Assembly (NCBI GenBank): GCA_905371275.1
Contig: CAJPLH010000113.1
Location: 1 to 6,443, forward strand
DNA: 6,443 nucleotides
Source of the DNA: Prevotellaceae bacterium
GTDB taxonomy: Bacteria > Bacteroidota > Bacteroidia > Bacteroidales > Bacteroidaceae
Direction of reading: 5' to 3'
The notes below the pieces were generated by a model that was given only the letters and a program-made list of their open reading frames with translations, was not told the DNA's origin and did not search any database. A program made the translations under genes and the position numbers. Shown piece after piece: positions 1 to 6,443 of the stretch; the first letter of the stretch is position 1, and each line of letters begins with the position of its first letter.

Positions 1-3000
1 ACGCGTGAGAACTTCTATGCGATTGATGTCGAGTACTTTATATTTCAGTGCATAGCGAGTTCCATCTTTGCGAATGGCAATCACGCGCAGTTTCTTGCTT
101 CCTTGATTGTGTGGTACAATAAAGGAAGTGTCAGCGCGAAGAACAATTTCTTTTTCGTAGAATTTTTTCTCTGGTTTTGAATTGTGGTTGTTTGGTTGTG
201 AAAACTTACGATTCACGCGTTTCAAGAACTCCACTTTATTGTAGAGATTTTCCATATTGAAGCGACCATTGGCAGAGAGGTCACGTCGGTTTGCAATAGT
301 ATTTCCTAGCGACTGACCTGTGCTGCTTTCGATGCCTCGTGTCCAATTGTAAGAGCTCGCGTATTTAGCATCAACCGTCACCCAATCGAGTGCTGGAATC
401 TTGTTGAGAGGCACGTTCCACGACAATTCCGCATTTTGTTGGTAAGCCAAGGGACGTCCCAATTCCAAAATGCTGCGTGTGATGGAATCCTTCCAAGCCG
501 TGTAGCGGTCGGGGTACAAGGCTTCATTAACAGGCGTGTTGGGTTGCTCGATTTCGGCATTTGTTCCCGAAGAAAAATTGAAATGAATATTTTTCGTGGG
601 ATCCCAACGAAGTTGAAAACTACGATTCCACAAGAAGTCGCTGGAGAACGTGAGCGGTAAACTCTTGTTTTCCAGATTTTCCATATCGCGCTCCTGCAAT
701 TCGTAGTAGTGTCGTGAAATGTCAGAATTGAAAGCGATGCTTTGTGGCAAATAGTTGATGCCAAAATCTCTAAAGATGCGCAACCAAGGAGATTTAGATT
801 TGATGATACCACGAAGCGGTTCAAATGAAAAACGTCCTGGCGAATAGGCATAGGCAAAGTTCATTTTCCAATTCATATCTCGCTCCCAAGCCGTCGTGGT
901 ACCAGCGGTGTGTCGCGAAGATTGTGCAAAACCCACGGTGAAATTGCTCAAATCGTAAGGCATAGGTGTGCCTTGAGTGGTGCGGTTGAAGCGCAGACCA
1001 GAAACAGAGAAGTTTTTATTGACAACAACACGACTCGTGAGTTCGCGCAGAGAGTCACGCTGTGCAGCAGAGGGCAGAGCATTCAAAGCTTCCGCCATTG
1101 GCATATCTGTGTCGAGAGGATTGTAGCGCGGAGTCACCACTTCCTTAGAATAAGAATAGTAGATAGGTGCGGTGAGCTTCACCTTTTCTGGAAGCAATTT
1201 TCCGGCATCTACGTTTGTGGTGATGGAGAATTGAGAAAGGTCGTCATTGCGACGCTGACTAACCGTTTCTTCCAATCCACCAAAGCCATTGGTTTCGATG
1301 TGTCCGCTCAAATTGACAGTTGCCAAATCAGAGAGTTGAACGTTGAGTTGGCTCTGTGCAGCCCATCCCCCTTGATTAGAGAAATCTTGTAAGCGCAATT
1401 CGTTTGCCCATACTTCCACACTGCGTGGAGCGCGTGAGTTGTTGCGCACCCCAATCATAATGGTGCGCACTTCGCCTAACGATGGATTACCTTGCACACT
1501 CACCTTGTTTTTGGGACGATGAGGATCGTATTCAGAGAATAACTGTGTGAATGCAGCTGTTCCCTGCGCTTTTTTTCGATTTCTGTTGGCTTTTAAGTGA
1601 GTGAATAAATCTAGATCTACATCTAGCATATTTTCCTGCGGCCACACCGCACCACGTCCCACTTCACCACCGTAGCGTCCTTCGGGAGTGAGGGTGAGTG
1701 GAATTTCATATTCGTAGAAGTTGTTTTTATAGTCTGACCCCAAGCGCACAAACAAACTCATTTGTCCGTCTGTCAAATCCTTATCACCGGGGAGCGCATT
1801 AGCGTGCACAAAGAGTTGGAGATGTTTGTAGCGACGCAAATCGAGTTGCGTGTTCTTGTAGACCGCTCGTGCATCTCCGCTCGAAAGGTCTTTGATGGTG
1901 AGAGAAAGAGCTTGCTCGTTGTTTTCGAGCACCTGTTCTTGTCCAGGTTCCAAACTGCGACTAATGCCTGGAGGAAGCACGTAGTTGACAGGCGTTTTCT
2001 CGTTGTTTTCTTCAAAGTTCACGGCACTCACCACCATCTGTCCCGATTGTCCGCCGAGTCCAGTGGTGTAGAGTGGTTGTTCGTAGTCGCGCCATTCTCC
2101 GCGCACCAGATTCAGAGTCGCCAAACGCAGTACGGCGGGTTGGTTGAATCCTGTCATAAACATACGCATAAAGCGAATGGAAGAGAAGTCGCTGATGTTG
2201 CCAAAACGTCGTTCGTATTGTTCAATGGGGATGCGGAAGAGATACCATTTTGTTTCGGGAGTCTTGCCGTCTCGTGTTTTAGCATTGATGGTGCGACTGT
2301 CTACGATGTAGTTTTGTCCCACCTGCATCGCTTCAGGGCGAATTTGCACGCGATACTGATAGAACTTTTCATATTCGTTGAGGGTATAGTCCTGATTGAT
2401 ATCCTCCACATCTGGAGTCGTTTTGTAGGCAGTGGAGTAGCGTTCGGGAGAGGCTTCTGCAGCCACCGAGTTACCATTGGGGTTGTTTATAAATTTGTAG
2501 CGGTCTAGAATGCTCGTGCGCTGTTCATCGAAGTCCGTACCGCGGTAAAAGTGGTATTTGTCGGCCGATGGGCTTTGGAGAATGGAGTCATAGACTTCAG
2601 GACGAACGCGACTGCGCACCTCTTGCAGGAATTTTGCATAAGGTCCGAAAGAACGTTCTTCTTCTGAAGTCAATCCGTTGAATCCGATGTCTTGCAGACG
2701 GCGACTGTCGGAAGTGGTGTTAAAAGCATACGTCACCGCATTCTGATTGGGCACCCATCCCCAAGCCGTTTGCGTCAGTTGCGAGCGGTCGCCATCCACT
2801 GGCATACCGCTTTCATAGAATTTGCGACCATCACGGAGCACGTCTTCTGAAATCTCCCCCAAATTGAAATATAAATCACCCGTGTAGTTGGGAGTTTTTC
2901 CCTCGATTTCTGTGAAAGGATCCATCATCCAAAACTCAATGTAGGCCACATTAGCGGCTTCAAAGTCGGAAGTTTCGAGACGACGCATCATTCCTCCCCA

Positions 3001-5916
3001 TCGTTGAGTAGGATTGACGAGATGTCCGTCACGGTCGAGTGAGGGATCGAGGTTGTAAGGTCCGCGTTCGTTGGGATAAAATGCCAAATTGAGCACAGGA
3101 AGCGTGGCTGCATCCTTGTAGTTCAAAGACTTATTAGGATAGAGGTCGCTGACGTAGATATCTCTCACACGCGCATCTGAAAGTTGTCGCAAGTCCGACT
3201 TGATGTATCCTGGAGTGAGCGAAGAGTTGCGACGTGTGAAGAGGGGATCGATGGTGTACCACGCCAAACGTGCGCGATTGTAGCCCGAACGCACATCATT
3301 GTTGAATTGCGATTCAGCAAACATTGATGGCACCGAAGAGAGTGTCCATTGTTTAGGAGAAGAAACGTCAATCTCCGTTTTGGCATTTTCAAAATCGTCC
3401 ACATAGGAAGCACGTCCTTGCACTTCGCTGCTTTGACCAGCAATGAGATGCGCAAATTCAGCCGTAAAGTTGATGGACGAAGGCGAAGAAGTGTGTACAA
3501 AAGGAAGGCGATTGACCACATCGGTGAGCCATTGACTCTGTTGTTTCCAAGCCATATTCAGCCCCCAAAGCGTGTTGTTGAGTGGTTCGCTCCCCATTGC
3601 CACCTTCGACGTCAACGGTTGCTCGCTAAGATGTAAGAGTGAACCTCCAAATTGAAAATCGCGAGAGAAATCGTATTGCCAGTTCAGTCCCAACATCGTT
3701 TTGCGTTGCAACCCATAGTCTGTGTTCGATTCCACAGAACATTGGATGGGAGTTCCTGCATCGAGAATACTCTTGTTGAGAATGCGCACCACACCAGCAC
3801 TATAATCCACGGTGTAGTCTGTGCCTTCGGTGAGCACCTGTCCGCCGGCTGTCACTACAACACTCCCTTGAGGAATTCCCGAAGTGTTGAGGACGATTTC
3901 GTCGCTTTTGGTGGCTTTGTAGCGACCTTTAATCACAAATTTGTTGTGCTCTGCCACTTGTTTGGCAATGGTGCGCGTGGAATCGTAAAGTTCCGTGTAG
4001 GCAAAGGGACGCGCCACCGCAGAATCGCCAATGACTTTGGTGAGAAAACTGCCAAAAGGTTCCACTTGTGGGAAGAAAACACGACCAGAAGAAGCGTCGA
4101 TGGTATAGCCTTCCACAAAGTCAAAATAACCATTGGGAACACGTCGCGCGTTGTTGTCGAGATGGTCTAAGCCAAGGACAGAAAGAAGTCGTTTGTCTTT
4201 GAGACGCGGTGTGGGAAGATAAGACAAATAAACTCCGGTCGTGTCTGATAAGTATTTGATGTCCAGGGTGAAATGCTCGCGCTGCACCGCTGTCGCTCCG
4301 AGAGAGTAGACATTGCGCATCATCAACTTCCAGTTACCCATTTTGGGGGTATTGGCTGTGTTTTTGAGCGATTTCACCAAGAGCGCTTGCGTGTTGTCTT
4401 TGATGTCGGTGGAAAATTCACCAACTTGGTAGGTTTGTCCACGATAGGTATACTCGTAGGCTACCGCCAGCACTTGGTCGGGTTGTAGCGTAGACTTGAG
4501 TGACACATATCCCAGCGCAGTGTTGAGCGAATATTCCGAACTATTCAGCAAACGTGCACTTTCGAGTTTTTCATAATCTTCTCCTCCCACCAAATCCATC
4601 GCATCCAACTGTGTGTTGCTCTGTGAAATGTCGCGCACTTTTGGCGCAGTTTGCGTGATGAAATTGTAGGCATTGTTGGAGCGATTGGAAGGCAGCACCT
4701 CATTTCCTGTTGCTGTCCACACCTTTTTGTTGAATTTCTGAGATTCTCCTAAGTCGGTGAGAGCTATGATATTGCGCGTGTTGTTGGTCGCTCCATTTTT
4801 GTTGGTTACCCACAATTCGATGCGATTGATTGTCACTCCCGAAAGCACATTTGGAAGTTGTGACATCCACTGGTCGTAGTGGTTGCGAAAGAAATGCGCC
4901 AAGAAAAAGTGTCTGTTTTCGTCGTAGTCGGAAGCCGAAAACTCAAAATCAGTGAGTTGGACTCCGCCACGTGAGTTCACAGTTTGCGCAGCCGTTTTCT
5001 TCTGAGCAATCATCGTTTGCAGTTTCAAGCGTCCAAACTGCATATCTGTGCGGAGACCAAACAAACTCTGTCCGCCACGAATGAGCGAAGACTGCGTGGG
5101 CATAGACACGTTACCCGCCTCAATGAGTTTGACTATCTCGTCTTCCTTTCCCTCGTAGCGCAATTTGAGATTTTGTGCATCAAAGTTGAACGTGGCTTCA
5201 GAGTTGTAGTTGAAGTCCATATTCACCTTGTCACCCACCTTTCCGTTGAGAGAAAGATTCACCTTTTCGTTGAAGTCAAAGCCAAAGACACTGCGATTGC
5301 GCTCTGACAGAGCCGGATTGTCCGTCCATCTGTGGTTTGCCCCCAGTTTCAGTTCTGCACTTCCTTGCGTGCGCACTCTTACACCTCCCGGGCCGAAAAT
5401 TTTCTCTGCGGGCCCGAGAGAAAACTGCATATCGGTGAAATCAAATTTGTTTTTTCCTTGGCTTCGATATTCCTCTTTATTGCGATTTCTGAAATAGTCG
5501 AGCATAGAGCGGCGGATGCCTTCTCGCATCACTTCGTCTGTGCCCATATAGATGGGAGAATACACAAAATGATTTCCCACTTTTGTGCCATATTTATAGA
5601 GTCCTGTCGCTTCATCGTAAAAGAGTCCCGTGACAAGGTTGTCCGGATCTTTCAAATCGCCTGAGTGGGGTTTGTCGTCTTTTGTGTTGCTGCTCGATGT
5701 TGGGCGCACTTTGAAAGGCACCACGTGCTGTTGCTCTGTCTTGCGTTGCGCTGGCACACTGTCGCGCACGGCTTGTGTAGTGGTGCTTTCAGTCCCTATT
5801 GGGTTTGAAGGAGCTACAAAAGCGGTGCGGATTGCTCCCCAAGTGGCAATACAACAAAGCGTCACACCGAGAAGTGCGACCCAATGCTGCAATTTACTTG
5901 GAGAGAAAAATTTCAT
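1..5916 (-). CDS. sprA: SprA/Sov, outer-membrane translocon of the type IX secretion system (C-terminus cut off by window)
   Basis: SprA forms the very large outer-membrane beta-barrel that is the export channel of the T9SS, working with PorV and other Por/Gld proteins (family knowledge). I translated 1972 codons from ATG at 5916 to base 1 without a stop; roughly 400-500 residues are missing compared with known SprA/Sov. Start choice: an in-frame TAG at 5946-5944 precedes this ATG with no other ATG between. Domains in order: signal sequence (residues 1 to ~35); polar linker (~36-90); the N-terminal SprA block with DLKDPDNLVTG (87-97), LGPAEKIFGPGG (167-178), GKVGDKVNMDFNYNSEATF (225-243) and YEGKEDE..IEAGNVSMP (254-273); YDENRHFFLAHFFR (331-344); SYVDDFEN (837-844); GPYNLDP (952-958); RWGGMMRRLETSDFE (972-986) with YIEFWMMDPF (992-1001); EVWANELRLQDF (1501-1512) with GGWAAQS (1516-1522). 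These match SprA-family conservation in the right order. Three cysteines are visible, two in the signal peptide plus C726. There is no frameshift or internal stop. The visible part ends in a lysine-rich stretch (~1900-1972). Confidence 0.97.
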   Translation of the reverse strand, partial: MKFFSPSKLQHWVALLGVTLCCIATWGAIRTAFVAPSNPIGTESTTTQAVRDSVPAQRKTEQQHVVPFKVRPTSSSNTKDDKPHSGDLKDPDNLVTGLFYDEATGLYKYGTKVGNHFVYSPIYMGTDEVMREGIRRSMLDYFRNRNKEEYRSQGKNKFDFTDMQFSLGPAEKIFGPGGVRVRTQGSAELKLGANHRWTDNPALSERNRSVFGFDFNEKVNLSLNGKVGDKVNMDFNYNSEATFNFDAQNLKLRYEGKEDEIVKLIEAGNVSMPTQSSLIRGGQSLFGLRTDMQFGRLKLQTMIAQKKTAAQTVNSRGGVQLTDFEFSASDYDENRHFFLAHFFRNHYDQWMSQLPNVLSGVTINRIELWVTNKNGATNNTRNIIALTDLGESQKFNKKVWTATGNEVLPSNRSNNAYNFITQTAPKVRDISQSNTQLDAMDLVGGEDYEKLESARLLNSSEYSLNTALGYVSLKSTLQPDQVLAVAYEYTYRGQTYQVGEFSTDIKDNTQALLVKSLKNTANTPKMGNWKLMMRNVYSLGATAVQREHFTLDIKYLSDTTGVYLSYLPTPRLKDKRLLSVLGLDHLDNNARRVPNGYFDFVEGYTIDASSGRVFFPQVEPFGSFLTKVIGDSAVARPFAYTELYDSTRTIAKQVAEHNKFVIKGRYKATKSDEIVLNTSGIPQGSVVVTAGGQVLTEGTDYTVDYSAGVVRILNKSILDAGTPIQCSVESNTDYGLQRKTMLGLNWQYDFSRDFQFGGSLLHLSEQPLTSKVAMGSEPLNNTLWGLNMAWKQQSQWLTDVVNRLPFVHTSSPSSINFTAEFAHLIAGQSSEVQGRASYVDDFENAKTEIDVSSPKQWTLSSVPSMFAESQFNNDVRSGYNRARLAWYTIDPLFTRRNSSLTPGYIKSDLRQLSDARVRDIYVSDLYPNKSLNYKDAATLPVLNLAFYPNERGPYNLDPSLDRDGHLVNPTQRWGGMMRRLETSDFEAANVAYIEFWMMDPFTEIEGKTPNYTGDLYFNLGEISEDVLRDGRKFYESGMPVDGDRSQLTQTAWGWVPNQNAVTYAFNTTSDSRRLQDIGFNGLTSEEERSFGPYAKFLQEVRSRVRPEVYDSILQSPSADKYHFYRGTDFDEQRTSILDRYKFINNPNGNSVAAEASPERYSTAYKTTPDVEDINQDYTLNEYEKFYQYRVQIRPEAMQVGQNYIVDSRTINAKTRDGKTPETKWYLFRIPIEQYERRFGNISDFSSIRFMRMFMTGFNQPAVLRLATLNLVRGEWRDYEQPLYTTGLGGQSGQMVVSAVNFEENNEKTPVNYVLPPGISRSLEPGQEQVLENNEQALSLTIKDLSSGDARAVYKNTQLDLRRYKHLQLFVHANALPGDKDLTDGQMSLFVRLGSDYKNNFYEYEIPLTLTPEGRYGGEVGRGAVWPQENMLDVDLDLFTHLKANRNRKKAQGTAAFTQLFSEYDPHRPKNKVSVQGNPSLGEVRTIMIGVRNNSRAPRSVEVWANELRLQDFSNQGGWAAQSQLNVQLSDLATVNLSGHIETNGFGGLEETVSQRRNDDLSQFSITTNVDAGKLLPEKVKLTAPIYYSYSKEVVTPRYNPLDTDMPMAEALNALPSAAQRDSLRELTSRVVVNKNFSVSGLRFNRTTQGTPMPYDLSNFTVGFAQSSRHTAGTTTAWERDMNWKMNFAYAYSPGRFSFEPLRGIIKSKSPWLRIFRDFGINYLPQSIAFNSDISRHYYELQERDMENLENKSLPLTFSSDFLWNRSFQLRWDPTKNIHFNFSSGTNAEIEQPNTPVNEALYPDRYTAWKDSITRSILELGRPLAYQQNAELSWNVPLNKIPALDWVTVDAKYASSYNWTRGIESSTGQSLGNTIANRRDLSANGRFNMENLYNKVEFLKRVNRKFSQPNNHNSKPEKKFYEKEIVLRADTSFIVPHNQGSKKLRVIAIRKDGTRYALKYKVLDINRIEVLTR
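5385..5420 (-). other. GC-rich inverted repeat (potential mRNA hairpin) inside sprA
   Basis: In the sprA message, CUCUCGGGCC (5420-5411) can pair with GGCCCGGGAG (5394-5385). This gives a 10-bp stem with one G-U wobble and a 16-base loop, whose bases 5395-5404 read GAAAATTTTC, itself a perfect palindrome. It lies about 500 bases into the gene and encodes the conserved LGPAEKIFGPGG segment. The two Gly-Pro pairs at its ends largely explain the complementarity, so it may have no function. It is not followed by a U tract and is not a terminator. Confidence 0.45.
5812..5916 (-). other. Predicted N-terminal signal sequence of SprA
   Basis: The first ~35 residues have a short charged head (Lys2, Lys8, His11), a hydrophobic core at residues 12-29 (WVALLGVTLCCIATWGAI) and a polar Thr/Ser/Gln-rich stretch after about residue 36. 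This fits Sec export to the periplasm, as an outer-membrane barrel needs. The cleavage site is uncertain: after Ala35 (FVA before PS) or nearer Ala28 are both possible. Two cysteines at 21-22 sit inside the core, but the residues before them (VTL) do not make a lipobox, so I do not call it a lipoprotein. Confidence 0.7.
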
Positions 5917-6001
5917 AGTGTGAAAGATTAGTGAATGAAATGACTAGTACAAAGAGATGACTAGTGTGATAAATTGTTGTGTTGAAGAAAAAAGCAAGGG
6001 A
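5917..6001 (-). other. ruvA-sprA intergenic region, probable sprA leader
   Basis: These 85 bases separate the ruvA stop from the sprA ATG. Just after the ruvA stop the message strand has a T-rich run (CTTTTTTCTTC) but no stem before it, so I see no intrinsic terminator and read-through from ruvA into sprA is plausible. TCTCTTTG (5957-5950, message strand) resembles the Bacteroidota -7 element TAnnTTTG with one mismatch. No TTTG box is found at the expected distance upstream, so the promoter call is weak. There is no Shine-Dalgarno sequence before the ATG; the bases just upstream read TCTTTCACACT, as is usual in this phylum. Confidence 0.4.
5940..5965. repeat. 9-bp direct repeat in the sprA upstream region
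   Basis: ATGACTAGT occurs at 5940-5948 and again at 5957-5965, a spacing of 17 bases start to start. Each copy contains the palindrome ACTAGT. The repeats lie 24-49 bases upstream of the sprA start codon and flank the weak -7-like element. Two copies with a palindromic core could be a regulator binding site, but 17 bases is not a whole number of helical turns and the unit is short, so chance remains possible. Confidence 0.5.
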
Positions 6002-6443
6002 TTATTTTATTTCTTTCAAACCGCGCTTGATGAGTTGTTGCACATCAAGTCCGGGTTCTGATTTGAGAATGTTGCCAATCACCTTGCGCACGGCTGCTGG
6101 TTGGAAGCCCAAAATGGACAGTGCAGAAATGGCTTCTTCTGCCACAGCTTTGTCGGCAGCAGCAACGCCACCTCCTGCAGAGGGAGCAACGTCGAGCGTG
6201 CCTTCTCCCAGCAGATTACCAATTTTGTCGCGCAGGTCAAGCACAATGCGCGCTGCAGCTTTCGGACCGATGCCTTTCACGCTTTTGAGCATTGCAGTTT
6301 GCTCGCTTTGGATGATTTCTGTCAGTTCTGCAGGGGAATAAGCAGAAAGTACCATTCGCGCTGTTTGCCCTCCGATGCCATTCACCGAGGTTAGTGCTTC
6401 AAAAAGTGTGCGTTCTTGTTTGCTGTAAAAACCGAACAACAGG
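6002..6443 (-). CDS. ruvA: RuvA, Holliday junction branch-migration DNA-binding subunit (N-terminus cut off by window)
   Basis: RuvA tetramers bind four-way DNA junctions and load the RuvB helicase for branch migration during recombination and repair in the cytoplasm (family knowledge). The frame is open from the window edge to TAA at 6004-6002, giving 146 residues of a protein normally about 190-200 long; about 55-60 N-terminal residues, the OB-fold that sets tetramer and junction contacts, are outside. Visible residues 3-11 (FGFYSKQER) match the end of domain I. The first helix-hairpin-helix is SVNGIGGQTARMVLSA (19-34) and the second is SVKGIGPKAAARIVLDLRDK (54-73). A Gly/Ala-rich flexible linker follows (~79-97), then C-terminal domain III (AEEAISALSILGF from 101 to the end), which contacts RuvB. 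A TTG at 6439-6437 is in frame but lies inside the conserved domain and is not the real start. The gene runs toward sprA on the same strand with an 85-base gap. Confidence 0.96.
   Translation of the reverse strand, partial: LLFGFYSKQERTLFEALTSVNGIGGQTARMVLSAYSPAELTEIIQSEQTAMLKSVKGIGPKAAARIVLDLRDKIGNLLGEGTLDVAPSAGGGVAAADKAVAEEAISALSILGFQPAAVRKVIGNILKSEPGLDVQQLIKRGLKEIK

Noticed and set aside
378..857. 159-codon open frame on the minus strand
   Set aside because: It is on the same strand as sprA but in another frame. The sprA frame across this stretch has family-like beta-barrel sequence without stops.
1762..2508. 248-codon open frame on the plus strand
   Set aside because: It lies wholly antisense to sprA, whose frame here is continuous and conserved. 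The translation resembles no known family and has an odd composition. It is a shadow of the sprA reading frame.
3652..4170. 172-codon open frame on the plus strand, with 910-1392 and 3349-3636 similar
   Set aside because: These are antisense to sprA, with no recognisable domain, no promoter and no ribosome-site context. They read as His/Arg/Phe-rich mirror translations.
5848..5866. Possible lipoprotein signal at Cys21/Cys22 of SprA
   Set aside because: The residues before the cysteines (V-T-L-C) do not fit the lipobox, which needs a small residue just before Cys. SprA is a barrel protein with an ordinary signal peptide.
5981..6000. Rho-independent terminator after ruvA
   Set aside because: A T-rich run is present on the message strand but no inverted repeat precedes it within the gap or the end of ruvA.
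5979..6341. 120-codon plus-strand open frame opposite ruvA, and another at 6101-6394
   Set aside because: The minus-strand frame gives unmistakable RuvA with two helix-hairpin-helix motifs. The plus-strand frames are Ala/Ser-rich shadows.
6437..6439. TTG as the start codon of ruvA
   Set aside because: Conserved RuvA sequence continues upstream to the window edge (LLFGF...), and the OB-fold domain would be missing. The real start is outside the window.
1..6443. Mobile element, CRISPR array, tRNA, rRNA or riboswitch
   Set aside because: I saw no regularly spaced repeats, terminal inverted repeats, transposase or integrase motifs, or tRNA-like sequence. The window is fully accounted for by sprA, the gap and ruvA.

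Overview
The window holds parts of two genes, both on the minus strand, and nothing else that looks like a gene. It comes from a Bacteroidota (Bacteroidetes) chromosome, most likely a Bacteroidales member of the Prevotella/Porphyromonas/Paludibacter kind. The evidence is a full-scale SprA/Sov protein, known only from this phylum, a Bacteroidota-type RuvA next to it, and no Shine-Dalgarno sequence before the sprA start. The genus cannot be fixed from this stretch.

Layout in the direction of transcription (right to left): the window opens inside ruvA (6443 to 6002). It has lost the N-terminal OB-fold but keeps both helix-hairpin-helix motifs and the C-terminal RuvB-contacting domain. An 85-base gap follows (6001 to 5917), which carries a 9-bp direct repeat but no stem-loop terminator. 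Then sprA starts at 5916 and stays open for 1972 codons to base 1, where the window cuts it off. The family is usually about 2400-2500 residues, so perhaps a fifth of the protein lies outside.

SprA (Sov in Porphyromonas gingivalis) is the giant outer-membrane beta-barrel through which the type IX secretion system (T9SS) exports proteins carrying C-terminal sorting domains. These include gliding adhesins in flavobacteria and gingipain-type proteases in Porphyromonas. RuvA is the Holliday-junction-binding subunit of the RuvAB branch-migration motor. The two are not functionally linked; their adjacency is, as far as I recall, a common gene order in the phylum.

I found no evidence of an undescribed system. 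There is no mobile element, CRISPR array, tRNA, rRNA, phage gene or toxin-antitoxin pair. Long open frames on the plus strand (for example 910-1392, 1762-2508 and 3652-4170) are antisense shadows of sprA. The small items worth a second look are the repeat in the ruvA-sprA gap, a GC-rich hairpin early in the sprA message, an in-phase A7 slippery tract in sprA, and a short patch of unusual codon choice.
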